From assembly GCF_004364935.1 (NCBI RefSeq), contig NZ_SOBT01000008.1:372001-436000 (forward strand): a stretch of DNA of 64,000 nt, given 5' to 3'. This document shows positions 53,134-61,018 of this stretch, piece by piece. Origin of the DNA: Panacagrimonas perspica (GTDB lineage: Bacteria; Pseudomonadota; Gammaproteobacteria; Nevskiales; Nevskiaceae). The notes under the pieces are model-generated. The model saw only the letters and a list, made by a program, of their open reading frames with translations, was not told the origin of the DNA and searched no databases. Every line of letters starts with the position of its first letter. Positions within the stretch are counted from its first letter, which is position 1. Position numbers and translations under genes: made by a program.

Positions 53134-53711
53134 TGGGAACCATGGCCATGGACGATCTGCCCCGCGATCCGTTCGATGCACTGCCGCACTACGCGGAGCG
53201 CCTGCGCGCCGAGTTCGAGCCGCTGCCGCACGCGCCCGACGCGGACACCTGCGCCCAGCTCGAACATGAGGCGAGCGCGCTGCTGATGAGCCTGCTCGCG
53301 ATCGAGGAGAACGCGGTGGCGCGCAGCGGCGACGACGAAACCGAATCCGGACCGGAGTTCCAGCGGCTGGAGCGCAAGCTCGACCTCGTCCTCGAGTTGC
53401 TGTCCGCGCGACTGTTCGAGGCGTCGGCGCCCTCGGAGCGCAATGTGCAGATGAGCGCGGCCGGTGCGCGCTGGGCACTCGGCGGATCCGCACCCGCACC
53501 CGGCAGTGCCGGAATCGTGTCGATCTACGTGCATCGCCTGCTGCCGCGGGCGTTGCGCCTGCCGGCGGAAGTGCTGCACGACGAGGCGGGCTGGCTGCGC
53601 CTGCGATTTCTGGAGGTGGGCGAGGCCTGTCGCGAACTGCTGGTGCGTCATGTCTTTCAACAGCACCGCCGTCACCTGGCCGGCACGCGCCGCGCCCAGC
53701 GCACCCCGTAG
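53133..53711 (+). CDS. PilZ-like domain protein coupled to fliS
   Basis: A 192-aa protein. The N-terminal half is helical with a coiled stretch (FQRLERKLDLVLELLSARLF). The C-terminal half (about 108-180) has the strand pattern of atypical PilZ domains (NVQMSAAGARWALGGSAPAP, GIVSIYVHRLLPRALRLPAE). The canonical RxxxR c-di-GMP motif is not evident, so binding is uncertain. Start-stop overlap with fliS points to a flagellar or motility role. Confidence 0.7.
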   Translation: MGTMAMDDLPRDPFDALPHYAERLRAEFEPLPHAPDADTCAQLEHEASALLMSLLAIEENAVARSGDDETESGPEFQRLERKLDLVLELLSARLFEASAPSERNVQMSAAGARWALGGSAPAPGSAGIVSIYVHRLLPRALRLPAEVLHDEAGWLRLRFLEVGEACRELLVRHVFQQHRRHLAGTRRAQRTP

Positions 53712-53868
53712 CCCGGGTGAAACCCGCGAGCTTTTTCTTTTCGTCGGGCGGGATCCCGGACTTCGTCCGGGCTACGGGATGATGTGATCGAGTCGCAGCC
53801 CGTAGCCCGGACGAAGTCCGGGGCTTCTCGTCATTCGAACGGGGACCCCCGGGTTTCACCCGGGCTAC
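53708..53868. repeat. Four REP elements between the PilZ-like and lpxH genes
   Basis: Type B at 53708-53728 (overlapping the PilZ-like stop), inverted A at 53755-53775, A at 53802-53822 and inverted B at 53848-53868. Two inverted pairs spaced 94 bp apart form the densest REP cluster in the window, in a convergent gene gap. Confidence 0.9.
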
Positions 53869-53880
53869 GGGTGATGTGGA

Positions 53881-54627
53881 TCAGGCGGGCGCGGCCTGGC
53901 GCGTGATGCCGTCGGCGTCGATGCGCAGGTAGTCGCAGCTGTCGTCGCGCCAGTCCGGCAACACGATGCGTTGCGCAGCGCCGATCGGCAGCTCCACGTC
54001 GTAGGTGCCCGGTCGGTGCGTGTGCCCGTGGATGATCCGCCGGACACCGGCTTGCGCCATGCCGCCGCGGATCGCGCCCGGATTCACATCCATGATGTTC
54101 TCGGCCTTGTTCTGCTTGGCGCGATCGCTGCCGCTGCGCAGGCCGCCGGCGATTCGCTCGCGCCGTGCACGCGGCAGCATCAGGAAGACGCGCTGCGCGA
54201 ACCGGATGCGCGAGAAGCGGCGCCAGCGCTGGTAGGCGCGATCGTCGGTGCAGTAGAGGTCGCCGTGCGACACCAGCGTCGGTGTGCCGTGAAGGTCGAC
54301 GCGATGCGGATCGGGCAGTTCGGCGATGCCGGTGAGGTCGAAGAAATCGCGGCCGACGATGAAGTCGCGGTTGCCGTGCTGGAAATAGACCGGGATGCCG
54401 CGTGCCGTGAGCGCGCTCAGCGCGGCGACTTCGGGTGCGTACTGCAGCAGGCCGATGTCGTCGCCGATCCAGCTTTCGAACAAATCACCGAGGATGTAGA
54501 CGGCCGCGGCTTCGCGCGCCGGACCGTCGAGGAAACGCAGGAAGCGTTGGCGTAGCGGCGAAGTCTCGGGCGGCAGGTGCAGGTCGGACACGAACAGCGT
54601 CGGCCGCGTGTCCGACATGAGTCCCAT
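53881..54627 (-). CDS. lpxH: UDP-2,3-diacylglucosamine diphosphatase
   Basis: A 248-aa enzyme that hydrolyses UDP-2,3-diacylglucosamine to lipid X in lipid A synthesis, peripheral to the inner membrane. The metal-site motifs are FVSDLHLPPE, LGDLFESWIGDD, HGNRDF, SHGDLYCTDD and IIHGHTHRPG; length is close to E. coli LpxH (240 aa). ATG 54627 overlaps the stop of the upstream aminotransferase gene (TGATG); ATG 54618 is an equally good start. Identity is clear. Confidence 0.95.
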   Translation of the reverse strand: MGLMSDTRPTLFVSDLHLPPETSPLRQRFLRFLDGPAREAAAVYILGDLFESWIGDDIGLLQYAPEVAALSALTARGIPVYFQHGNRDFIVGRDFFDLTGIAELPDPHRVDLHGTPTLVSHGDLYCTDDRAYQRWRRFSRIRFAQRVFLMLPRARRERIAGGLRSGSDRAKQNKAENIMDVNPGAIRGGMAQAGVRRIIHGHTHRPGTYDVELPIGAAQRIVLPDWRDDSCDYLRIDADGITRQAAPA

Positions 54628-55775
54628 CAGGTTCGCAGCACCGAACCAACCGCTCGCAGGCACAGCTCGACGTGCTGGCGCGTGCAGCTCTGGCCCATCA
54701 GTCCGATGCGCCAGATCTTGCCGGCGAATTCGCCAAGGCCCGCACCGATCTCCAGCTCGAATTCCTCGAGCAGGCGGCGGCGCAGCGGCTCTTCGTTGAG
54801 ACCTTCCGGCAGCTTGACCGCGTTGAGCTGCGGCAGGCGTTCGTCCTTCGGCACCAGGTATTCGAGGCCGAGCTTTTCGAGCCCGGCGGCGAGTTCGGCG
54901 TGAAGCTTCTGGTGGCGCGACCACGAATGCTCGAGGCCTTCTTCGTGCAGCAGCGTCAGTGCCTCGTGCAATCCGTACAGCGCGTTGACCGGCGCCGTGT
55001 GGTGGTAGCTGCGCTTGGCGCCGCTGCCCCAGTAGGCGGTGACCAGCGAGAAATCCATGAACCAGCTGCGCACCGGCGTCTTGCGCGACATCAGCTTCAC
55101 CAGCGCGCGCTGCCCGAAGCTCACCGGCGACAGGCCGGGCGGGCAGGACAGGCACTTCTGCGTGCCGCTGTAGATGGCGTCGATGCCCCAGTCGTCCACT
55201 TCGAGCTGCGAGCCGCCGAGCGAGGTCACCGCATCGACCAGGCTCAGCGCATCGTGACGCTGTGCGATGCCGGCGAGCGTCTTGGCGTCGGACAGCGCAC
55301 CGGTGGAGGTCTCCGCCTGCACGAAGGCCAGCACCTTGGCTTCCGGATGGGCCTTGAACGCGTCCTCGACCTTCTGCGGATCCACTGCGCGGCCCCAAGG
55401 GTCCTTCACGGTGACGACTTTCGCGCCCAGGCGCTCCGACATCGCGCGCATGCGGCCGCCGAAGACGCCGTTGTCGCAGACGATGATGGTGTCGTCGGGT
55501 TCCAGCAGGTTGGCGAAGCAGGCTTCCATGCCGGCCGAACCCGGACCCGAGACCGGCATCGTCAGTTCGTTGCGCGTGCGGAACGTGAGCTGCAGCAGGC
55601 GCTTGATGTCGTCCATCAGGCCGATGAAGGCCGGATCGAGATGCCCGATGGTGGGCTGCGCCATCGCGGCCAGCACGCGCGGGTGCACGTCCGAAGGGCC
55701 GGGGCCCATCAGCACGCGGCGCGGGGGCACGAAGGCCGCGGGCGGGTTCGAGTTGGCGGTAGCGGCGTGGCTCAC
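54627..55775 (-). CDS. Class V aminotransferase (alanine/serine-glyoxylate type)
   Basis: A 382-aa PLP enzyme. Landmarks are RRVLMGPGPSDVHPRVLAAM, PVSGPGSAGMEACFANL, VQAETSTGALSD, LVDAVTSLGG and the PLP Lys in SGTQKCLSCPPGLSPVSFG. The C-terminal domain is RIGLMGQSCTRQHVELCLRA. It transfers the amino group from alanine or serine to glyoxylate or a similar acceptor; the exact donor is not resolved. GTG 55775 was chosen for length and GAGG upstream; a longer frame to 55877 has no family-like sequence. It overlaps lpxH by one base. Confidence 0.9.
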   Translation of the reverse strand: MSHAATANSNPPAAFVPPRRVLMGPGPSDVHPRVLAAMAQPTIGHLDPAFIGLMDDIKRLLQLTFRTRNELTMPVSGPGSAGMEACFANLLEPDDTIIVCDNGVFGGRMRAMSERLGAKVVTVKDPWGRAVDPQKVEDAFKAHPEAKVLAFVQAETSTGALSDAKTLAGIAQRHDALSLVDAVTSLGGSQLEVDDWGIDAIYSGTQKCLSCPPGLSPVSFGQRALVKLMSRKTPVRSWFMDFSLVTAYWGSGAKRSYHHTAPVNALYGLHEALTLLHEEGLEHSWSRHQKLHAELAAGLEKLGLEYLVPKDERLPQLNAVKLPEGLNEEPLRRRLLEEFELEIGAGLGEFAGKIWRIGLMGQSCTRQHVELCLRAVGSVLRT

Positions 55776-55861
55776 GGGAGCATCCTCGACATCATGAAAT
55801 TGGGAGGTGAAACGAAGGTGAGCGCGCCGATCGTCTAAACACATCGATAGGTCGGGCTCGT

Positions 55862-55894
55862 CCTGCAGGAGTGCCACGAGGGCACTCCTGCAGG
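55862..55894. repeat. Perfect 14-bp stem hairpin
   Basis: CCTGCAGGAGTGCC (55862-55875) and its exact reverse complement (55881-55894) surround ACGAG. It is unrelated to the GTAG REP family and not followed by a T tract on either strand. It lies between the cyclophilin stop and the aminotransferase start. It could be a second REP family or a transcript-end stabiliser. Confidence 0.85.
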
Positions 55895-55944
55895 GATCAA
55901 GCGTTTTGCGCCGCGAAGAATTCGCAGGCGCGCACAGCCTTGCT

Positions 55945-56511
55945 TCAGGGCAGCAGCGTCGCCTTCTTGATGACGACCGCCGTGACCGGGACGTCGCGAC
56001 CGAAGGGCGGGGCGTCGCCGGTCGGCGTGTTCGCGATTTTCTCGACCACGTCCATGCCCTCGACCACGTTGCCGAACACGGCGTAGCCCCAGCCGTCCTG
56101 TCCCGGATAGTCGAGGAAGCTGTTGTCGCCGTGGTTGATGAAGAACTGCGCGCTGGCCGAGTGCGGCGCGCTGGTGCGGGCCATCGCGACGCTGCCGCGC
56201 ACGTTCTTCAGGCCGTTCTTGGCTTCGTTCTGGATCGAGGCGCGCGTGCTGCGCTCCTTCATCTTCTCGTCGTAGCCGCCGCCCTGGATCATGAAGCCCT
56301 TGATCACGCGGTGGAACACGACGCCGTCGTAGTGGCCGTCCTTCACGTACTGCGTGAAGTTGGCGACGGTCAGGGGCGCTTTCTCGGCGTCGAGCTGCAG
56401 CACGATGTCACCGAGGCTGGTTTCGAGCTTGACGCGGGGGGCTTCGCTTGCGGATGCGGACGACATGGCAACTCCAAGGGTGAGGGACAGCAGAAAGGCG
56501 AGCAGGCGCAT
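55945..56511 (-). CDS. Periplasmic cyclophilin-type peptidyl-prolyl isomerase
   Basis: A 188-aa protein. The signal peptide is MRLLAFLLSLTLGVAMSSAS, giving a PpiA-like exported enzyme. Cyclophilin motifs are VKLETSLGDIVLQLDAEKAP, VFHRVIKGFMIQGGG (catalytic Arg), GSVAMART, SAQFFINHGDNSFLD and WGYAVFGNVVEGMDVV. It isomerises prolyl bonds. Start ATG 56511 chosen for the signal peptide; the frame continues to 56655 without homologous content. Confidence 0.94.
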   Translation of the reverse strand: MRLLAFLLSLTLGVAMSSASASEAPRVKLETSLGDIVLQLDAEKAPLTVANFTQYVKDGHYDGVVFHRVIKGFMIQGGGYDEKMKERSTRASIQNEAKNGLKNVRGSVAMARTSAPHSASAQFFINHGDNSFLDYPGQDGWGYAVFGNVVEGMDVVEKIANTPTGDAPPFGRDVPVTAVVIKKATLLP

Positions 56512-56660
56512 GGGACTTCTCGTCGGTGGGGTGAAGGACGCCGGGACCGGCGTCGAGGTTCCGCGTCCGCCAAGCAGCGTGCGCGGGTGCAGCCGTCCGG
56601 GTGTGCGCAGCGCGGACATCACGCGCTGAATCCTGGACGTGAAGGCAGGAGGCATGGAGC

Positions 56661-57689
56661 TCAGGCGGCTTCGGACAGATCGTCCTGCTCGACTTCCTCG
56701 ATGGCGAGGCGCAGCAGGTCGATGCCGGCGCCGGGCCGATGCGCCTTCTCGGACAGCACGCGACGGAAACCACGTCCGCCGGGCTGGCTGCGGAACAGGC
56801 CGAGGATGTGGCGGGCGATGCGGACCAGCGGCGTGCCGGACTTCAGCTCGCTTTCGATGAACGGGATGTAGCGCTCGAGCACTTCGTAACGATCCGGCAT
56901 GTCCTGGTCGCTGCCGTCGAACAGCGCGGCCTGCAGTTCGGTCAGGACATAGGGATTGTCATAGGCCTCGCGGCCGAGCATCACGCCGTCGACGTGGCGC
57001 AGGTGACGCTCGCACTCGGCCACGGTCTTGATGCCGCCGTTGATGGCGATCGTCAGCTGCGGATAGTCCTTCTTGAGCTGGTAGACCTGCGGGTAATCCA
57101 GCGGCGGGATCTCGCGGTTCTCCTTGGGCGACAGGCCGCTGAGCCAGGCCTTGCGCGCATGCACGATGAAGACGTCGCAGCCGGCTTCGGCCACGGTCTC
57201 GACGAACTGCCGCAGGAAGTCGTAGCCCTCGGAGTCGTCGACGCCGAGGCGATGCTTGATGGTGACCGGCAGCGAGGTCGCGCGCCGCATCGCCCTGACG
57301 CAACGCGCGACCAGATCCGCGTCCTTCATCAGCACGGCGCCGAAGCAGCCGGTCTGGACGCGGTCCGAAGGGCAGCCGCAGTTCAGGTTGATCTCGTCGT
57401 AGCCCTCCTTCTCGCCGAGCTCCGCACAACGCGCCAGCGCGTCCGGATCGGAGCCGCCGAGCTGCAGGGCCACCGGATGCTCGACCCCGTCGAATCGAAG
57501 GTGCTTGCCGGTATCGCCGTGCAACAGGGCGCCCGTGGTCAGCATCTCCGTATAAAGGCGCGCATCGGCCGAGAACTGGCGATGGAAGTTGCGGCAGAAG
57601 CGATCGGTCCAATCCATCATCGGTGCAACCGACAGCCTCCAAGGGTTATGGCCCGGCTGGGATGAGGTCGCAGCGGCGTTCGCAGACAC
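56661..57689 (-). CDS. dusA: tRNA-dihydrouridine(20/20a) synthase
   Basis: A 342-aa FMN enzyme that reduces uridine 20/20a in tRNA D-loops. Motifs are LSVAPMMDWTDRFCRNFHRQ, LYTEMLTTGALLHGD, NLNCGCPSDRVQTGCFGAVL (catalytic Cys in GCPS), TIKHRLGVDD, FIVHARKAWLSGLSPKENRE and INGGIKT. The length matches DusA. The frame opens at GTG 57689 with the first family-like residues soon after (NPWRLSVAPMMDW), so the exact start is uncertain by a few codons. Confidence 0.95.
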   Translation of the reverse strand: MSANAAATSSQPGHNPWRLSVAPMMDWTDRFCRNFHRQFSADARLYTEMLTTGALLHGDTGKHLRFDGVEHPVALQLGGSDPDALARCAELGEKEGYDEINLNCGCPSDRVQTGCFGAVLMKDADLVARCVRAMRRATSLPVTIKHRLGVDDSEGYDFLRQFVETVAEAGCDVFIVHARKAWLSGLSPKENREIPPLDYPQVYQLKKDYPQLTIAINGGIKTVAECERHLRHVDGVMLGREAYDNPYVLTELQAALFDGSDQDMPDRYEVLERYIPFIESELKSGTPLVRIARHILGLFRSQPGGRGFRRVLSEKAHRPGAGIDLLRLAIEEVEQDDLSEAA

Positions 57690-57839
57690 GATCGGGCAAT
57701 CCTTGAGGGTGCAGATGACGCGGAAGGTCGCGAATTCTAAGGGGGCCGGGCCTCCGAGGCGATCCGGGCAGCCTGAAGGACGGCGGGGCAGGTGGCCCGA
57801 CCCTCCTTTATAGGAGGGACGACGATCGCCTCGCGGCGA

Positions 57840-58571
57840 TCAGGACAGCGACATGCCGCCGTCGGCCACGATCATCTGGCCGGTGACATAGGCCGACAGC
57901 GGGGACGCGAGAAACAGCGCCACGCCCGCCATTTCCTCGACGCTGCCGAAGCGGCCAGCCGGGATTCCCGCGAGGGCGGCGGCGCGGCGCTTGGGGTTCT
58001 GGGTGGTCACGTCGGTGAGCTTGGTCTCCACGAACCCGGGCGCGATGCCGTTCACGCGGATGCCGCGAGGGGCCCAGGCCTCGGCCAGGGTGCGGGTCAG
58101 GCCCAGCGCGCCGGACTTCGAGGCGCTGTAGGCGGGATTGCCCTTCGTCGCGCGGATGGACGCGATCGAACCGATGACGATGACCGTTCCGCGCGCGGCC
58201 GCCAGGGCGGTCTCGTACTTGGCGGCGCAGGCCATCAGGCTCATCAGGTTGACCTCCATGACCTTGCGGAAGCCCTCCATCGCGAATTCGCGGCGTTCGT
58301 ACAGGACCGTGCCCTGCGCGAGCACGAGCACGTCGAGCCGCTCGGGGACGGGTGCGGCCTCGATCGCGCCGGACTGCGAGACATCCACGCTGCGGTACGC
58401 CAGGCCGTCCAGATCGGAGCCTTCGGTGCCCGCGTAATCCGCGGCCGTCGCGCGCGTGCCCCAGACCTCCACCGACGCGCCGCGCGCCAGGAAGGCGCGG
58501 GCGATGCCGTTGCCGATGCCGCTCGAACCGCCGACGACCAGCGCCGATTTTCCGCTGAAATCAAGGTCCAT
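57840..58571 (-). CDS. Short-chain dehydrogenase/reductase
   Basis: A 243-aa classical SDR: the NAD(P) motif is GGSSGIGNGIARAF, then VLVLAQG, the catalytic Ser in VIGSIAS and the YxxxK motif in YSASKSG. PGFVETKLTD closes the active site. An Arg in VWGTRATAAD may favour NADP(H). Substrate unknown; the divergent kinase/acyl-CoA dehydrogenase genes suggest a hydroxyacyl or keto substrate. A short palindrome (57824-57841) overlaps its stop codon. Confidence 0.9.
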   Translation of the reverse strand: MDLDFSGKSALVVGGSSGIGNGIARAFLARGASVEVWGTRATAADYAGTEGSDLDGLAYRSVDVSQSGAIEAAPVPERLDVLVLAQGTVLYERREFAMEGFRKVMEVNLMSLMACAAKYETALAAARGTVIVIGSIASIRATKGNPAYSASKSGALGLTRTLAEAWAPRGIRVNGIAPGFVETKLTDVTTQNPKRRAAALAGIPAGRFGSVEEMAGVALFLASPLSAYVTGQMIVADGGMSLS

Positions 58572-58726
58572 CCGACTCTCCTCGCTGGTTCTCGTGGGGT
58601 CCGGCGACCGCGCTCCGATGCGTGGCCTCCCAACCGATTCTTCGTCTCGTCAAACCGCGGTTTGATTTTCATACGAAGCGTAGGGACAATCAATTCAAAT
58701 CCTTCCCGCAGACATGAGGAGTGTTC

Positions 58727-59776
58727 GTGACGGGAATCTCGGTCGAAGAACTGGGTCCGAAGCTGGACTCGTTGATGCGCGCCACGAAGGGCGCGGCTGC
58801 GTGTGTCCACGACCTGCGGGTCATGGAAGACGGGCATGCGGGGCTGACCTTCGGGTTCTCGTTGACCGACGCGCCGGGCGTCGCGCAGAAGGACTACATC
58901 CTGAAGCTCGCGCCGGTCGGCGTTCCGCGCCGCGGCAGCACCGACGTCTATCGCCAGGCGCACCTGCTCGGGGCTCTGCACGCCGCCGGGCTGCCGGTGC
59001 CGGCCATTGCGTGGTCGTCGCAGGACGAGTCGCTGCTCGGCACGCAGTTCATCGTCATGGAGCGCCTGGCGGGTCGCACGTTCGTGATCTGGGAGCCGAG
59101 CGATTGGTTCGACACCAGCCCCGCAGCGGTGCACGGGCTTTGGACGCAGGCGATCCGCGCACTGGCGTGCTTCCACAAGCTCGACTGGACGCGTTCGCTG
59201 CCGGAATGGGAGGCGCCTTACACGCTCGCCTCCGAACTCGTGCGCTGGAACAGCCTGCTGCGCCACGCGCCGCAACCCGAGTGGCTCGAAGCCGGGCAGC
59301 GCCTGCACGCGGCGTTGGCGCGCGAGGTCCCGCCGGAAGCGCCGGTCGGTCTGGTCCACGGCGACTTCCAGCCCGGCAACGTGCTGTACCACGAGGGTCG
59401 TCTGACGGGCGTGATCGACTGGGATCTCGCGGGCATCGGCGCGCAGGGCATCGACGTCGGCTGGCTGCTGATGATGATCGACCAGGCCGCCTGGGCCGAC
59501 GGCTGGAAGCCGCTGGCGCCGATCGGGCGTGATGAATTGCTGAGCCTCTACCGCGAAGCCGGCGGCACTGCGCACGAGCATCTCGAATGGTTTCAGGCCT
59601 TCGGGCAGTTCCGACTCGGCGCCATCGCCTGTCTGAACGTGAAGCTCAATCGAAACGGCCGGCGCCCGGATGAACTCTGGGAACGTTTCGCACCGTCCAT
59701 CTCCACTCTCTTCTCCCGCGCCGAGCAACTGCTCGCGGCGTCCGGGTCCACTGCATCCGCACGGAGCGTCGCATGA
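58727..59776 (+). CDS. APH-family kinase-like phosphotransferase (LvaA/ACAD10-11 N-domain type)
   Basis: A 349-aa cytoplasmic protein with the aminoglycoside-phosphotransferase fold. The N-lobe is TFGFSLTDAPG and YILKLAPVG (Lys for ATP). The catalytic loop is VHGDFQPGNVLYHEGRLTG (His-Gly-Asp-x4-Asn, about residue 210) and the metal-binding Asp-Trp-Asp is at about 229-231. In ACAD10/11 and LvaA this domain phosphorylates the hydroxyl of 4-hydroxyacyl-CoA. GTG 58727 was chosen for the GAGGA 6 nt upstream. It overlaps the acyl-CoA dehydrogenase gene by 4 nt (ATGA), the same pairing as in those systems. Confidence 0.85.
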   Translation: MTGISVEELGPKLDSLMRATKGAAACVHDLRVMEDGHAGLTFGFSLTDAPGVAQKDYILKLAPVGVPRRGSTDVYRQAHLLGALHAAGLPVPAIAWSSQDESLLGTQFIVMERLAGRTFVIWEPSDWFDTSPAAVHGLWTQAIRALACFHKLDWTRSLPEWEAPYTLASELVRWNSLLRHAPQPEWLEAGQRLHAALAREVPPEAPVGLVHGDFQPGNVLYHEGRLTGVIDWDLAGIGAQGIDVGWLLMMIDQAAWADGWKPLAPIGRDELLSLYREAGGTAHEHLEWFQAFGQFRLGAIACLNVKLNRNGRRPDELWERFAPSISTLFSRAEQLLAASGSTASARSVA

Positions 59777-60966
59777 TCGATTTCGAGATTCCCAGTGGCC
59801 TGGCCAAGCTGCGCGAGCGGGTGCGCACGTTCGTGCGCGAGAAGATCGTGCCGTTCGAGAACGACCCGCGGCAGGGCCCGCACGGCCCGACCGATGAGCT
59901 GCGGCGCGAGATGGTCGCGCTGGCCAAGGCCGAGGGCCTGCTGTCGCCGCACGCGCCGTCGGCCTACGGCGGCATGGGACTGGATCACCGCGGCATCGCC
60001 GTCGTGTTCGAAGCCGCCGGCTGGTCCACGTTCGGCGCGCTCGCGCTGAATATCCAGGCGCCGGACGAAGGCAATTGCCACATGCTCGACGTCTGCGCCA
60101 CCGAAGAGCAGAAGCAGCGCTATCTCGCGCCGATCGCCACCGGCGAAGGACGCTCCGTGTTCTCGATGACCGAGACGACGGAGGACGGCGCCGGCGCCGA
60201 TCCCTCGCTGCTGCGCGCCACCGCCCAGGAGACCGAGGACGGCTACGTCATCAACGGCCGCAAGTACATGATCAGCGGCGTGCCCGGCGCGACCTACAAC
60301 ATCGTCATGGCGCGTGCGATCGATCGCACCGGCAAGGACTGCGGCGCCTCGATGTTCTTCGTCGAGATGGACAACCCGGGCTTCAAGCTCGAGCGCATGC
60401 TCGACACCATCGACACCAATTCGCCCGGCGGTCACGCGGTCGTGAACTACGACAACGTGAAGGTCGGACACGACGCCGTGCTCGGACAGATCGGCGCGGG
60501 CTTCCGCCAAGCGCAGATCCGGCTCGGGCCCGCGCGCCTCACGCACTGCTCGCGCTGGCTCGGCCATGCGGCGCGCTGCCACGCCATCGCCGTCGAACAC
60601 GCGGGCAAGCGTCATTCGTTCGGCAAGACGCTGGGTGAACACCAGGGCGTGGGCTTCATGCTCGCCGACAGCGAGATGGATCTGCATCTGTCGCGGCTGA
60701 TCCTGTGGAACGCGGCGTGGAAGCTCGACCAAGGCGACCACGCGCGCGACGAAACCAGCATGGCCAAGGTGTTCTGCTCCGAGGCGCTGGGCCGCGTCGT
60801 CGACCGCTCGATGCAGATCCTCGGGTCCATCGGCATCACGCGCGACACGGTGATCGAGCGCATCTACCGCGACATCCGGCCGTTCCGCATCTACGACGGC
60901 CCGTCGGAAGTCCATCGCCATGCACTGGCACGTCGCATCGTCTCGCGTGGACCCAACATGAATTGA
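59773..60966 (+). CDS. Acyl-CoA dehydrogenase (LvaC/ACAD11-like)
   Basis: A 397-aa FAD enzyme. The N-terminal helical domain is VRTFVREKIVPFENDPRQGP. The middle strand domain has SVFSMTETTEDGAGADPSLL and GRKYMISGVPGA. The C-terminal domain has HSFGKTLGEHQGVGFMLADS, QILGSIGITRD and YDGPSEVHRHALARRIV. Length and YDGPSEVHR ending resemble the ACAD10/11 subgroup rather than the classic YEGT type. Coupled to the kinase gene, it would eliminate phosphate from a 4-phosphoacyl-CoA or dehydrogenate a related acyl-CoA. Confidence 0.9.
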   Translation: MIDFEIPSGLAKLRERVRTFVREKIVPFENDPRQGPHGPTDELRREMVALAKAEGLLSPHAPSAYGGMGLDHRGIAVVFEAAGWSTFGALALNIQAPDEGNCHMLDVCATEEQKQRYLAPIATGEGRSVFSMTETTEDGAGADPSLLRATAQETEDGYVINGRKYMISGVPGATYNIVMARAIDRTGKDCGASMFFVEMDNPGFKLERMLDTIDTNSPGGHAVVNYDNVKVGHDAVLGQIGAGFRQAQIRLGPARLTHCSRWLGHAARCHAIAVEHAGKRHSFGKTLGEHQGVGFMLADSEMDLHLSRLILWNAAWKLDQGDHARDETSMAKVFCSEALGRVVDRSMQILGSIGITRDTVIERIYRDIRPFRIYDGPSEVHRHALARRIVSRGPNMN

Positions 60967-61018
60967 GGTACCCCCACGAGCGGTGCAAAGACGCCGCCGT
61001 CCAGCTGAGGAGAATCAC

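Noticed and set aside
53708-53868. Repeated GTAGCCCGG units considered as a CRISPR array
   Set aside because: Units are palindromic, alternate in orientation, have irregular spacing and sit in many gene gaps; no cas genes are present. REP elements explain them.
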